Assembly (NCBI RefSeq): GCF_913777625.1
Contig: NZ_CAJYTI010000003.1
Span: 62,001-126,000, forward strand
Origin: an uncultured Sphingomonas sp.
Lineage (GTDB): Bacteria > Pseudomonadota > Alphaproteobacteria > Sphingomonadales > Sphingomonadaceae
Direction: 5' to 3'
Length of the DNA stretch: 64,000 nucleotides
The notes beneath the pieces are model-generated. The model made no database searches, was not told the DNA's origin, and was given only the letters and a program-made list of their open reading frames with translations. This document shows, one piece after another, positions 18,152-28,785 of this stretch. Position 1 is the stretch's first letter. Each line of letters opens with the position of its first letter. Position numbers and translations under genes: made by a program.

Positions 18152-19555
18152 TCAATCCCCGGTCAGGATCCGATCGACCAGCTGCTTCACCGTCGGCACG
18201 AACCCGTTCGAATAGAAGGGATCGCGCTTGAAGTTGTACGCGGCGTGCCCCGCGAACATCAGGTTCTGGTCGGTATCGCCGCCATGGGCGATGTCCTGCA
18301 GCGTCTTTTGAATGCAGAAGCTGCGCGGATCGGCCAGGCGACCGGTCGAGTTGGTCTCCGTATCCGCCCAGGACGAGAACTGGCACTGGCTGAGGCAGCC
18401 CATGCAGTCGGCCTGGTCCTTGCGGATGATCTGCTGGTCCTCGCTCGTCACGAACACCAGCGTGTTGTCCGGCGTCTTGAGCGCGCTGGTGAAGCCGAGG
18501 CCATACCATTCGCGTGCGCGCAGCAGATCGTTGCGCGTCACCCAGAAATTCTTGCCCTTCACCCCCACGTCGAGCTGGAAGGTGTGATCCCCCGCCGCCT
18601 CGGTCGAATAGGGGATCTGGCGCTCGCTGCGCGCTTCCAGGTGGCGGAGGAACGGGTTGCGCACCGCGCTGGAATAGAAGCCGGTCGGCGAGAAGCGGTG
18701 CAGCAGCACATCGCCTTCCTCGATCTCCATCAGCTTGGCCTTCCACCCCTCGGGGATCGGGCTTTCCTGCGTCAGCAGCGGCCGGGTGCCGAACTGGAAG
18801 GCGATCGCGCCCAGCTCGGGATTGTCGATCCAGTCGTTCCAGTCGCGCAGGTACCAGACGCCGCCGGCCATCACGATCGGCACGCTGTCCGGCAGGCCGC
18901 CTTCGCGCATCACATCGCGCAGCGCCTTGACGCGCGGATAGGGATCCTGCGGGGCGCGCGGGTCCTCGGCATTGGACAGGCCGTTATGGCCGCCGGCGAG
19001 CCAGGGGTCCTCATAGACCACCGCTGCCAGCCATTCCTGCGCCTTCGAATATGCCCGCTTCCACAGCGCGCGGAAGGCGCGGCCGGAACTGACGATCGGC
19101 AGGTAGCTCACCTCGTGGTGCGCGGCGATCTCGCTCAGCTTGTAGGGCATGCCGGCGCCGCAGGTGACACCGGCCACCATGCCCTTGGTGCGCTCCAGCA
19201 CGCCCTGCAGCACGCGCTGCGCGCCGCCCATTTCCCAGAGCACGTTGATGTTGATCGCGCCCTTGCCGCCGGCGATCTCGAAGGCGCGCTTTACCTGCTG
19301 GACGGCGCCTTCGATCGCGTACTGGATCAGCTCTTCATGACGCTCGCGGCGCGTGAGGGCACGGTAGATCTGCGGAATGATCTTGCCATCCGCGTCATAG
19401 CTGTCGGCGTTGACCGCGCTGACCGTGCCGATGCCGCCGGCGGCGGCCCAGGCCCCCGCGCTCGCATGGTTGGTCGCTGCGACGCCCTTCCCACCCTCGA
19501 CCAGCGGCCATACTTCACGACCGTTGTAGTTGATGGGCGAAAGACCCTTGAACAC
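18152..19555 (-). CDS. NAD(P)H-dependent flavin oxidoreductase / nitronate monooxygenase-like
   Basis: GVVAGVTCGAGMPYKLSEIA-type and VMAGGVWYLRDWNDW motifs; start uncertain (GTG 19555, ORF open to 19684). Confidence 0.75.
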   Translation of the reverse strand: MFKGLSPINYNGREVWPLVEGGKGVAATNHASAGAWAAAGGIGTVSAVNADSYDADGKIIPQIYRALTRRERHEELIQYAIEGAVQQVKRAFEIAGGKGAININVLWEMGGAQRVLQGVLERTKGMVAGVTCGAGMPYKLSEIAAHHEVSYLPIVSSGRAFRALWKRAYSKAQEWLAAVVYEDPWLAGGHNGLSNAEDPRAPQDPYPRVKALRDVMREGGLPDSVPIVMAGGVWYLRDWNDWIDNPELGAIAFQFGTRPLLTQESPIPEGWKAKLMEIEEGDVLLHRFSPTGFYSSAVRNPFLRHLEARSERQIPYSTEAAGDHTFQLDVGVKGKNFWVTRNDLLRAREWYGLGFTSALKTPDNTLVFVTSEDQQIIRKDQADCMGCLSQCQFSSWADTETNSTGRLADPRSFCIQKTLQDIAHGGDTDQNLMFAGHAAYNFKRDPFYSNGFVPTVKQLVDRILTGD

Positions 19556-19634
19556 ATTGCCTCCACAAAAATTGCCGCGCGACGCTAGCCGGATCGGCCG
19601 CAACAAGCGAGTAACAAATGGTACCGGCGCGGTC

Positions 19635-20768
19635 TCAGCCCAGCACGCCCGGCCGACCCATCGCCTGGGCGTAGAGCCGCGCATAGGCCGCGACCATCTC
19701 GGCCTCGTCGTACAACGCGACAGCGCGCAGGCGGTTCGCCTCGCCTACCCGCTTCCGCTCGTCGGGATATTGCGCGAGCAGATCCAGCCGATCCCGCAGC
19801 GACACCTCGGTCCTGTCAGCCGAGAGATATCGCCGATTGGGCTCTGATACCATCGCCGCAATATCCCCTACCTGGGGAGCTATTACGGGAAGCCCGGCGG
19901 CCATCGCCTCCAGGACGGAAACCGGCGCCTGCTCGCTCTTCGACGAGAGCGCGAACAGGTCGAACAGCCCCAGATAGCGATGCGGATTGGCGACGAAGCC
20001 GGGCAGGAATACCTGGTCCTCCACCGCCATCGCCTCGGCCTGATCGAGGATCGCCTGGCGTTCGGGCCCCTCGCCCAGGATCACAAGCTTGAAGCGCGAG
20101 GACATGCCGGCGACGGCGCGGACCAGCATCGGCAGGTCCTTGACCGGCCGGAGGCCTGCCAGACAGCCGATGAACACCTCGCCCTTCCGACGCTTCTCCA
20201 GCATCGGCAGGAGCGAAGGATCGATCTGGCCGGTGTAACGGGCCGTCGGCACGCCGTTGGCGATCCGCACCAGCCGCTCGGCCGGCTGCTTCCAGAACTT
20301 GGTCGCGACCTGTTCGAGCTTTTCCGAGGGCACCACCAGCGCGTTCGCGGCCGGCAGCGCCATGCGGCGATACATGTTGCGGACGGTGCTCAGCTTCTCC
20401 GCCTCGTCGGCGTTGAACCCGTCCTCGTGATGGATGATCGGCGGCAGGCCCTTGCCGAACACCCGCGCTGCCATCACCCCGTCGATCGCCCCCCAGTTAT
20501 AGGTGAGCACCAGGTCGAACCGCCGCATGAACCGCGCGATCTGCTCGTAGCGCTTGACCGAAGGCTTGCCGGTGAGCGGCGGCGGATCAAGCGCGATCTC
20601 GTACTTGATGCCGCGGTCGATCGCCTCGCGGGCGCCGAGCTGGTCGGGCATCGCCGAGACGATGGTGTGCCGCGCGCGGTCGCCGAACGCGTTCATCAGC
20701 TGCACTGCCCGCGCTTCCTTGCCGCCGAGCGCGAAGGTGGAATGTAGATGGAGGATGTGGATCGACAT
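19635..20768 (-). CDS. Glycosyltransferase family 4 protein
   Basis: N-terminal LHLHSTFALGGKEARAVQLMNAF; C-terminal FALSSKSEQAPVSVLEAMAAGLPVIAPQVGDI (EX7E motif). Confidence 0.9.
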   Translation of the reverse strand: MSIHILHLHSTFALGGKEARAVQLMNAFGDRARHTIVSAMPDQLGAREAIDRGIKYEIALDPPPLTGKPSVKRYEQIARFMRRFDLVLTYNWGAIDGVMAARVFGKGLPPIIHHEDGFNADEAEKLSTVRNMYRRMALPAANALVVPSEKLEQVATKFWKQPAERLVRIANGVPTARYTGQIDPSLLPMLEKRRKGEVFIGCLAGLRPVKDLPMLVRAVAGMSSRFKLVILGEGPERQAILDQAEAMAVEDQVFLPGFVANPHRYLGLFDLFALSSKSEQAPVSVLEAMAAGLPVIAPQVGDIAAMVSEPNRRYLSADRTEVSLRDRLDLLAQYPDERKRVGEANRLRAVALYDEAEMVAAYARLYAQAMGRPGVLG

Positions 20769-20780
20769 GGGGGCCGGGGT

Positions 20781-21665
20781 TTAGCGGGGGTTTGCGGCCA
20801 CCGCTACCTTCGCCAGCAGCCGCTCGATCCCCGCCACTGCCGCCGGCTCGTCGAGCGTTGGGGCATGACCTACCCGCTCGACCGTTACCAGCTCCGCCCC
20901 CGGCACCCGCGCGACCATCTTCTCGGCGGTCTCGGCGCGCAGGATGTCCGAGCGTTCGCCGCGCACCACGAGCAGCGGGCGGCCGGCGAGCGCATCAATC
21001 GTCGGCCACATGTCAGGGCCTGCCTCATTGCCGGGCACGCGGAACGGCTCGGCGATCTTCATGTCATAGTCGAGCACGATGCGGCCCTGGCTGTTCACCC
21101 GGTGGAGCCGCTTGGCCATCGCCAGCCAGTCCTCGATCGCATAGTCGGGATAGACGTCCGCATTGGCCTCGGCGACGCCGCGCGCCGCATGCATCCAGGT
21201 CGGATACCAGACCTGCTTGCCGACATATGTGCGGATCCGCGCCAGTCCTGCCGGGTTCAGCTCCGGGCCGACATCGTTCAGCACCGCGCCGGCCAGCTTG
21301 CCGCCGTCGGTCGCCGCGAGCAGCATCGTCACGATGCCGCCGAGCGAGGTGCCCACCGCCACGAACTTGTCGATCTTGAGCTCGGCTAGAAGCGCCTCGA
21401 CGTCCTGCAGATAGGTGAGCGGCACATAGCTCATCGGGTCCTTGGCATAGGCGCTCTCGCCGCGCCCGCGGAACTCGACGCACAGCACCCGCCATTCGCC
21501 CGAAAACCGCACGGCCAGATCGGCGAAGTCGCGGGCGTTGCGGGTCAGGCCGGGGAAGCAGATCAAAGGCGGGCGGTCGGCGCGGCCCGGATAGTCGCGG
21601 TAATGCAGCCGCAGGCCGTCTTTCGACCACCAAACGCCATCGGAGTAGTTGCGCCGAGCATCCAT
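20781..21665 (-). CDS. Alpha/beta hydrolase
   Basis: VAVGTSLGGIVTML nucleophile elbow, VEFRGRGESAYA, catalytic GHAPTLDEP; start MDARRNYSDGVWW. Confidence 0.9.
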   Translation of the reverse strand: MDARRNYSDGVWWSKDGLRLHYRDYPGRADRPPLICFPGLTRNARDFADLAVRFSGEWRVLCVEFRGRGESAYAKDPMSYVPLTYLQDVEALLAELKIDKFVAVGTSLGGIVTMLLAATDGGKLAGAVLNDVGPELNPAGLARIRTYVGKQVWYPTWMHAARGVAEANADVYPDYAIEDWLAMAKRLHRVNSQGRIVLDYDMKIAEPFRVPGNEAGPDMWPTIDALAGRPLLVVRGERSDILRAETAEKMVARVPGAELVTVERVGHAPTLDEPAAVAGIERLLAKVAVAANPR

Positions 21666-21683
21666 CGCGCCCCATATCGCCGC

Positions 21684-23033
21684 ATGGCCTTCGCTCCGCA
21701 ACAGGCGATCCTCGAACTCGGGGATGGCTTCTACGATCCGGTGACCCCGGCGACCTTCCCGCAGACTATCCTGCGCTATCGCAACGACCGCGCGGCGGCG
21801 AGCGTGGGGCTCGAAGGACTGAGCGATGCCGAATGGCTCGCCCATTTCGGCCGGTTCGAGCCCCTGCCGGGCAGCCTGCCCCAGCCGCTGGCGCTGCGCT
21901 ATCACGGCCACCAGTTCCGCGTGTACAATCCCGAGATCGGCGACGGCCGCGGCTTCCTGTTCGCGCAGATGACCGACACTGCCGGGCGGCTGATGGACCT
22001 CGGCACGAAGGGATCGGGCCAGACCCCCTATAGCCGCTTCGGCGACGGGCGGCTGACGCTGAAGGGCGGCGTGCGCGAGATCCTCGCGACCGAGATGCTG
22101 GAAGCGCTCGGCGTCGAGACCAGCCGCACCTTCTCGCTGATCGAGACCGGCGAATCGCTCCATCGCGGCGACGAGCCCTCGCCCACCCGTTCGTCGGTGC
22201 TGGTGCGGCTCAACCATGGCCATATCCGCATCGGCGTGTTCCAGCGCCTTGCCTATTTCCAGGACGAGGGAGGGCTGCGAAAACTCACCGGCTACGTCCT
22301 TCGCCACTATTTCGGGGAGCCGGATGGCCCGGATGCCCCGCAGCGGCTGCTCGCCCATGTCGTCCAGCGCACTGCGCGGCTCGCCGGCCAGTTCATGGCG
22401 GCGGGGTTCGTGCATGGCGTGCTCAACAGCGACAATATCAACGTGACCGGGGAGAGCTTCGACTACGGCCCCTGGCGCTTCGCCCCGAGCTGGGCGCCGC
22501 ACTTCATCGCCGCCTATTTCGATCATCAGGGACTCTACGCCTTCGGCCGCCAGCCCGAGGCGATCTACTGGGACGTGATGCAGCTCGCCATCTCGCTGCG
22601 CCTGATCGCCGAGGAGGCGCCGCTGATCGAGGCGCTGGAGGGCTTCGCTCCCGCCTATCAGCGAGAGGAGGCCAGGGCGATCCTGTGGCGCCTGGGCGTC
22701 CAGCCGCGCGATGCGGCAAGCGACCGGGCACTCACCGAAGCGCTGGAAAAGGCGCTGCACCAGAGCGGCGCGCCGCTCGATCTTTTCTGTTTCGATGCCT
22801 TCGGGGGGCAGTTGCCCGACCACTATGGCGCCGAATTCGACGCGGTCCGCGGTCACCTCGCAAACTATCGGCCGCGCAAATCCCGGGATCACCCCTACTG
22901 GCGCGGCGCCCCCTGCGGGATGCACATCGACGTCGTCGAATCGCTCTGGTCCGCCATTGCCGATCGCGACGACTGGGCGCCGCTCACCGCCAAGATTACG
23001 GCCATTCGGGCAATGGGCGAGGCTCTGGCCTAG
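21684..23033 (+). CDS. selO: Protein adenylyltransferase SelO (YdiU/UPF0061)
   Basis: LRYHGHQFRVYNPEIGDGRGFLFAQ, LDLGTKGSGQTPYSRFGDGRLTLKGGVREIL, GVLNSDNINVTGESFDYGPW. Confidence 0.93.
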   Translation: MAFAPQQAILELGDGFYDPVTPATFPQTILRYRNDRAAASVGLEGLSDAEWLAHFGRFEPLPGSLPQPLALRYHGHQFRVYNPEIGDGRGFLFAQMTDTAGRLMDLGTKGSGQTPYSRFGDGRLTLKGGVREILATEMLEALGVETSRTFSLIETGESLHRGDEPSPTRSSVLVRLNHGHIRIGVFQRLAYFQDEGGLRKLTGYVLRHYFGEPDGPDAPQRLLAHVVQRTARLAGQFMAAGFVHGVLNSDNINVTGESFDYGPWRFAPSWAPHFIAAYFDHQGLYAFGRQPEAIYWDVMQLAISLRLIAEEAPLIEALEGFAPAYQREEARAILWRLGVQPRDAASDRALTEALEKALHQSGAPLDLFCFDAFGGQLPDHYGAEFDAVRGHLANYRPRKSRDHPYWRGAPCGMHIDVVESLWSAIADRDDWAPLTAKITAIRAMGEALA

Positions 23034-23094
23034 CGCTCAGAAATCGGGCAAGAGCGGACATAACGGGGCAACGAAGCAACAAAATAGAAGGCCC

Positions 23095-24510
23095 ATGCCG
23101 GACCAGGAACTCCTTTCGACCGAGCCCGCAACGGGCGCCGTACTCTGGCGTCATGCGATCGGGGATGCCGATGCCGAAGTAGCGATCGCCCGTGCCAGTT
23201 GGGCGCAGTGGGCCGCCAGGCCGCTTGCGGTGCGGATCGAGGCGCTGCGTCGCTTCGCCAACGTCGTGCGCCAAAAGGCCGATGCCTTTACCGACCTGAT
23301 CGCGCGCGAGACCGGCAAGCCGCTCTGGGAAGCGCGCACCGAGGTCGAAACGGTGATCGCCAAGGTCGATATCTCGGTCACCAGCTATTCGGAGCGCACC
23401 GGCCAGCGCCGGATCGAGGCACCGATGAACACGCGCCTCGCGCTCCGGCACAAGCCGCACGGCGTGCTGGCGGTGCTGGGCCCGTACAACTTTCCGGCGC
23501 ACCTGCCCAACGGCCATATCGTGCCCGCGCTGCTGGCCGGCAATGCGGTGGTGTTCAAGCCCTCCGAGAAGACGCCGGCCAGCGGCGCCTTCCTCGTCGA
23601 GTGCTACCGCGCCGCCGGCATTCCGGAGGGCTGTGTCCGCCTTCTGATCGGCGGGCCCGACCAGGGCAAGGCGCTGGCAAGCCATCCGGACATTGACGGC
23701 CTGCTGTTCACAGGGTCGGCGAACACCGGCATCGCGCTTAACCGCCAGTTCGCCGCGCGGCCCGAAAAGATCCTCGCGCTCGAAATGGGCGGCAACAATC
23801 CCATCGTGGTGTGGAACGCGCCCGATATCTATTCCGCCGCGGTGCTGGTGGTGCAGTCCGCCTTCACCAGCGCCGGCCAGCGCTGCACCGCCGCGCGCCG
23901 GCTGATCGTCGACCAGAAGCTGTTCGATCCGCTGATGGAGGAACTCAACAAGCTGATCGGCCGGCTGATCATCGGCGAGCCGCACGCCGATCCCCAGCCC
24001 TTCATGGGCCCGGTGATCGACAACAACACCGCCGACATGCTCACCGAGAGCTTCCTTGCGCTCTCCACCATGGGCGGGCGACCGCTGCGCCACATGGAGC
24101 GGCCGATCGAGAACAGGCCCTTCCTCACCCCCGGCGTGGTCGACATGACCGAGGCGCGCGAGAAGGTGGATGTCGAACTGTTCGGCCCGGTGCTCCAGGT
24201 GTTCCGCAAGACCAGCTTCGAAGAGGCGATCGCCGAGGCGAACGACACCCGCTATGGCCTGTCCGCCAGTCTGGTGAGCCAGGATCCCAAGCTCTACGAC
24301 CAGTTCTGGGCGAATATCCGCGCCGGCATCGTCAACTGGAACAAGCCGACCAACGGCGCCTCTTCGGCGGCACCGTTCGGCGGCGTGGGCTGGTCGGGCA
24401 ATCATCGGCCGAGCGCCTATTATGCCGCGGACTATTGCGCCTATCCGGTCGTTTCCTCGGAATCCGAGCAGGCACGCGCCGCCATGGGGGTGGGGTTGCG
24501 CGACGCCTGA
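23095..24510 (+). CDS. astD: Succinylglutamate-semialdehyde dehydrogenase
   Basis: ALDH fold; GPYNFPAHLPNGHIVPALLAGNAVVFKPSEKTP, FTGSANTG, EMGGNNP, SAFTSAGQRCTAARRLIV. Confidence 0.88.
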   Translation: MPDQELLSTEPATGAVLWRHAIGDADAEVAIARASWAQWAARPLAVRIEALRRFANVVRQKADAFTDLIARETGKPLWEARTEVETVIAKVDISVTSYSERTGQRRIEAPMNTRLALRHKPHGVLAVLGPYNFPAHLPNGHIVPALLAGNAVVFKPSEKTPASGAFLVECYRAAGIPEGCVRLLIGGPDQGKALASHPDIDGLLFTGSANTGIALNRQFAARPEKILALEMGGNNPIVVWNAPDIYSAAVLVVQSAFTSAGQRCTAARRLIVDQKLFDPLMEELNKLIGRLIIGEPHADPQPFMGPVIDNNTADMLTESFLALSTMGGRPLRHMERPIENRPFLTPGVVDMTEAREKVDVELFGPVLQVFRKTSFEEAIAEANDTRYGLSASLVSQDPKLYDQFWANIRAGIVNWNKPTNGASSAAPFGGVGWSGNHRPSAYYAADYCAYPVVSSESEQARAAMGVGLRDA

Positions 24511-24595
24511 GCATTAGGTGTTTCGAAACCCTCTCGCTTAACCGGCGCTTCAGTCGCGCCCCGGCATGGTTCCCGCCTTCGGACGGGACAACAAT

Positions 24596-25537
24596 ATGGA
24601 TTCGGGGCATACGTCCGCGACGATTTTCAGCCTGACGCACGATCTGCCGTCCCCCCGGCTGCCGGGGGCGGAGGCAGCGGACGGCCTCGATACGGCGCGT
24701 CTCGCGCTGAACGGCCAGACGCTCGCGTGCGGCATCCGCTGGATCGGGCGGGCCGGAGCGCGGCTGCGCGTCGAGGGCGAACTGGCCGAGCAGGTGCCGG
24801 CGCAGTTGCAGGTCGCCGGCGCGCCGCCGCTGATCGGTCGCACGCTCTGGTCCGATGGCGCCGAAGCCGGGCTGTTGTTCGACGCGCCGGTCGACATCCT
24901 GGGTCTGGTCGCGCGCAACCTCGCACGCGCCAGCGCCGAACGTCGCCGCCTGCCCCGCATCGAACTGCGCCAGACCGTCGGCATCCACCGCGGGGCCGAC
25001 GTGGAGCAGGTTCGCACCCGCGACATTTCGCAAGGCGGCGTCGGCGTCGAAGCGCGGTCGCTCGCCCCGGGCGAGGCCGTGCAGCTCACCTTCGACGGGC
25101 TGCGTCCGCTGGAGGGCTGCGTTCGCTGGGTCTCGGGCGAAACCGCCGGCATCGTCTTCGCCGAGGAACTGGGCTGGCAGATCCTTTTTCCCTGGCTGCG
25201 CGAGATCCAGCAAGCTCCGCCTGCCGCGCCTGGCGGCCCCGAGCCCGATGGCCTGCTGCAGGACAAGCTGGCGCTGCGGCTCGACTTGCCCGGCCGCGTT
25301 CGCGAAGGCGCACGCTGGTGGAACTGCCGCATCCATGCGCTTACCGCCCAGCAGGTGGAGTTCGAGGCGCGGCAGAGCTTCCCGCCCGGCACCGGTGTGT
25401 GGGTGGCATTGCCCGAAATCGGCGGTGGCCCGGTGCGCGTGCTCACCGCGCGCAACGGCCGTACCCTGGGCGAATTCCGCATGCCGCTCCGCGATACCGA
25501 CCTTCGGACCCTCACCGCCAGCCGACGCGCCGGCTGA
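24596..25537 (+). CDS. PilZ domain-containing protein (apparently three PilZ-like segments)
   Basis: Central segment ERRRLPRIELRQTVGI...RDISQGGVGVEA carries RxxxR and D/NxSxxG motifs. Confidence 0.75.
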   Translation: MDSGHTSATIFSLTHDLPSPRLPGAEAADGLDTARLALNGQTLACGIRWIGRAGARLRVEGELAEQVPAQLQVAGAPPLIGRTLWSDGAEAGLLFDAPVDILGLVARNLARASAERRRLPRIELRQTVGIHRGADVEQVRTRDISQGGVGVEARSLAPGEAVQLTFDGLRPLEGCVRWVSGETAGIVFAEELGWQILFPWLREIQQAPPAAPGGPEPDGLLQDKLALRLDLPGRVREGARWWNCRIHALTAQQVEFEARQSFPPGTGVWVALPEIGGGPVRVLTARNGRTLGEFRMPLRDTDLRTLTASRRAG

Positions 25538-25578
25538 ACCCGCTTGCATCGGCGCCCCCGTCAGCCCAAGCGGGGGAG

Positions 25579-26760
25579 ATGGCGCTCCTTCCCATTGCCG
25601 AGGCACAGGCGCGATTGCTCGCGCTCGCCGGCCCTACACCGATCGAGCTTGTCCCGCTGGCCCAAGCCGTCGGTCGCTGGGCCGCCGCGCCGGTGGTCGC
25701 GCGGCGTAGCCAGCCGGACCAGGATCTCTCGGCGATGGACGGGTATGCGATCCGCTTCGCCGACCTGCCCGGCCCCTGGCGGGTGATCGGGGAAAGCGCT
25801 GCCGGCGCCGTCGTTGCTGGGGCGGTAGGCGCGGGCGACGCGGTGCGCATCTTCACCGGCGCACCGATCCCGGCCGGGGCCGACACCGTACTGATCCAGG
25901 AGGAAGCCGCACGCGACGGCGCGGCGCTGCAGCTCGCCGGCGAGGGGCCCGGGCACGCCGGACGCAACGTCCGCCGGCGCGGCCTCGATTTCGCCGAGGG
26001 CGATACGCTGATCGCCGCCGGCGACCATCTTACGCCCGCGCGGATCGCCGTCGCTGCGATCGCCGGGCACGCCGAACTGCCGGTCCGCCGCAAGGTCCGC
26101 GTGGCGATCGCTGCGACGGGCAACGAGCTGGTGCCGCCCGGCGCGCCGGTCGGCACCGCCCAGTTGCCCGAGTCGAACCGCACGATGCTGGCGGCACAAT
26201 TGCGCGACTCTCCCGTGGAGATCGTCGACCTCGGCATCCTGCCCGACGATCTGGAGACGCTCACCCGCGCCTTCGCCACCGTCGAGGCCGACCTGCTCGT
26301 TACCAGCGGCGGCGCATCGGTGGGGGATCACGATCTGGTACGCCCCGCGCTGGAAGCGGCCGGGGCGACGATCGACTTCTGGCGGATCGCGCTGCGTCCG
26401 GGCAAGCCGATGATGGCCGGCCGGCGCGGCGACATGGTCGTGCTCGGCCTTCCGGGCAATCCGGTATCCGTGTTCGTCACCGCCTTGCTGTTTGCCCGGC
26501 CGCTGATCGCCCACCGCGCCGGTGCCACCGATCCTTTCCCTCGCTGCCGCACCGTCCCACTGGGCGAGCCGCTGCCGGCCAATGGCCCGCGCACCGACTA
26601 TATCCGCGCGGCGCTGATCGACGGCCGCGCTCACGCCGCGGCGATCCAGGACAGTTCGATGCTGCGCACCCTCGCGCGCAGCACCTGCCTGATCGTCCGC
26701 GAACCCCATGCGCCGCCAGCTAAAACCTCCGATCTGGTGGAAATCCTCGACATCGCTTGA
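25579..26760 (+). CDS. moeA: Molybdopterin molybdotransferase MoeA
   Basis: DQDLSAMDGYAIRFAD, FTGAPIPAGADTVLIQEE, VTSGGASVGDHDLVRPALE, GLPGNPVSVFV. Confidence 0.93.
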   Translation: MALLPIAEAQARLLALAGPTPIELVPLAQAVGRWAAAPVVARRSQPDQDLSAMDGYAIRFADLPGPWRVIGESAAGAVVAGAVGAGDAVRIFTGAPIPAGADTVLIQEEAARDGAALQLAGEGPGHAGRNVRRRGLDFAEGDTLIAAGDHLTPARIAVAAIAGHAELPVRRKVRVAIAATGNELVPPGAPVGTAQLPESNRTMLAAQLRDSPVEIVDLGILPDDLETLTRAFATVEADLLVTSGGASVGDHDLVRPALEAAGATIDFWRIALRPGKPMMAGRRGDMVVLGLPGNPVSVFVTALLFARPLIAHRAGATDPFPRCRTVPLGEPLPANGPRTDYIRAALIDGRAHAAAIQDSSMLRTLARSTCLIVREPHAPPAKTSDLVEILDIA

Positions 26761-26785
26761 CAGCCTGCCGGAACATTGCATAAAC

Positions 26786-26800
26786 GTTCCCAGTCTGTTC
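26786..26800 (+). promoter_or_regulatory. LexA-binding site (alphaproteobacterial SOS box GTTC-N7-GTTC)
   Basis: GTTC CCAGTCT GTTC ending 17 bp before the lexA ATG at 26818. Confidence 0.85.
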
Positions 26801-26817
26801 TGGACCCGGAGGATTGG

Positions 26818-27492
26818 ATGCTCACGCGCAAGCAGCACGAGCTGATCTGCTTCATTGCCGACCGCCTCGCCGAGACCGGCGTGTCGCCCTCGTTCGAGGA
26901 GATGAAGGAGGCGCTGGACCTGAAATCCAAGTCGGGCGTGCACCGGCTGATCAGCGCGCTGGAGGAACGTGAGTTCATCCGTCGGCTGCCCAACCGCGCG
27001 CGCGCGCTGGAGGTGCTGCGCATGCCCGAACGCGGCGAGCGCAAGCCCATTGCCAAGGCCGCCAAGGCCACCGCGCCCGCAACGGCCGCGGTACCGCCGA
27101 CGCCCGCCAACGACGTGGTGGAGATCCCGCTGCATGGCCGCATCGCCGCCGGTACGCCGATCGAGGCGCTGGAAGGCTCGACCATGCTCCCGGTGCCGGC
27201 CGCGCTGCTGGGTGCGGGCGAGCATTACGCGCTCGAAGTCGCCGGCGACTCGATGATCGAAGCCGGTATTCTCGACGGCGACTATGCGCTGATCCGCCGC
27301 ACGGAGACCGCGCGCGACGGCGAAATCATCGTCGCGCTGATCGACGAGGCCGAGGCGACGCTCAAATATTTCCGGAAGGAGGGCGCGATGGTGCGGCTCG
27401 ATCCTGCGAACCGGGATTATTCGCCCCAGCGCTATCGCCCCGATCAGGTGCGGGTGCAGGGGCGTCTGGCAGGGCTGCTGCGTCGCTACTGA
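26818..27492 (+). CDS. lexA: LexA repressor
   Basis: [33 protein letters not shown]; catalytic Ser in [19 protein letters not shown]; cleavage-site-like [12 protein letters not shown]. Confidence 0.96.
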   Translation: MLTRKQHELICFIADRLAETGVSPSFEEMKEALDLKSKSGVHRLISALEEREFIRRLPNRARALEVLRMPERGERKPIAKAAKATAPATAAVPPTPANDVVEIPLHGRIAAGTPIEALEGSTMLPVPAALLGAGEHYALEVAGDSMIEAGILDGDYALIRRTETARDGEIIVALIDEAEATLKYFRKEGAMVRLDPANRDYSPQRYRPDQVRVQGRLAGLLRRY

Positions 27493-28436
27493 TCGGCGTT
27501 CTTGCCCCGGGGCCGGTATCGGCCTCGGGTTGCGCGAGGATCGTCCGGGCGATCCGCCCCCCGGTGCATGGAGGCGAGCTGATTGGCGCTGCCGCTATAC
27601 AGACCTTTCAGATAGCCACGGTCGAAGCCGGTCAGTTCCTGCGGTGGGGCGGCGATGTTCGGGTCGAACAGCAAGAGGATCGTATCGGACGTGGCGGTAG
27701 CGCCGTCTTCCGGCCCGCGCAGGGGGTTGGCGTCGCCTAGTGCCCGCATGGCGACATAGTCTGCGATCTGCACCGGAGTCTTGCCGATGATGGCGGTGCG
27801 CTCGATCAATATCACGGACGCGAGGATATCACGCCGGATCGCTGCAAACAGGTGCGACGCAGTGGTAACTGCCAGCGTAGCGCTGAAGCTGCCCGAGGCG
27901 ACGTTCGCGCCGATCCGATCCCCGTCGCGGCTGCGGGTCTCGATGATGCGCCAGGCGCGGACCGGGCCACCCTGCTGGCCGATCGCATCGATCTCTTCCC
28001 GCGTTCGATACCCGAAGCGCAAGGGGTCGCGCTGACGAAGGCGCGAAAAAGCGGCATCGACATCTTCGACGAACACCAGCGTGACGTTCGGACGACAACC
28101 GGGGCCCGCGAGCGTGATCCCGGCTTGTGCCGCATCCTCCACTAGCCTGCCGCCGAGCTGTTCTAGGGTTCCACGGTCGAGCCCTGCCGCCGCGAAGCAG
28201 ATGGGGTCGCCGAAGCGCGGCAAGGGCTCGTCCGATGCGGTGCGCGGGGTGACCGCGCGTTGCAGGGCTTCGACGCGCATGCGAACGGGGGCGGCTCGGC
28301 CCGTGACGATGAGCGGATCGAGCGGGGTCGCTCCAGCGGGCGCGACCGCTGCGGGTGGCGACAGTTCCTTCTGTGCCTGGGCCGCGCCTGGCGCCGCCAG
28401 CAGCGCCGACATGCCCCACCATGCCCTTATCCGCAA
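27486..28436 (-). CDS. Secreted protein of unknown function, paralogue of 28786..29694; start uncertain
   Basis: Signal-peptide-like N-terminus ([14 protein letters not shown]), [34 protein letters not shown], shared [17 protein letters not shown] and [16 protein letters not shown] blocks. Confidence 0.75.
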   Translation of the reverse strand: MRIRAWWGMSALLAAPGAAQAQKELSPPAAVAPAGATPLDPLIVTGRAAPVRMRVEALQRAVTPRTASDEPLPRFGDPICFAAAGLDRGTLEQLGGRLVEDAAQAGITLAGPGCRPNVTLVFVEDVDAAFSRLRQRDPLRFGYRTREEIDAIGQQGGPVRAWRIIETRSRDGDRIGANVASGSFSATLAVTTASHLFAAIRRDILASVILIERTAIIGKTPVQIADYVAMRALGDANPLRGPEDGATATSDTILLLFDPNIAAPPQELTGFDRGYLKGLYSGSANQLASMHRGADRPDDPRATRGRYRPRGKNADQ

Positions 28437-28785
28437 TCGTCTGCCCCTTCCCCACCACTGCCGAGGCGCGAACTTGGGCTTGCAAGGCGCGCGAGGGAAG
28501 AAAAATCGTGCGTCCCTCGGCTGTCCCTGGGGAACGATCGCTCGCGGCGTTCAACAGGCAATGCCGATCGGGCTCCTGCCGTCGCGGGAGTGTACGTGCC
28601 GGGCGGGCAATGCAGCGGCCTCCATAAAATCCTCGACGCCGTAGAGCTGCTGCTGCGGCCGCGCGCGGGCCGGTTCCCGCACTGTCGGACGACGCGTCCC
28701 CCGCGTCGCCACCCGGGCCTACTTCTTCCCTGGTGCACGGGCTTGTGGCAAATAGCGGTGACGTCGCACGTGTGGAGGACTAGCG

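Noticed and set aside
21666-22925. N-terminal extension of the alpha/beta hydrolase ORF (714 aa in total)
   Set aside because: The extension is the antisense of selO; the true start is MDARRN at 21665.
24520-24529. Perfect palindrome GTTTCGAAAC between astD and the PilZ gene
   Set aside because: Short (10 bp), single occurrence noticed, no linked regulator; not enough to call an operator.
25561-27225. 554-aa - strand ORF
   Set aside because: Antisense to moeA and lexA; no recognisable domain.
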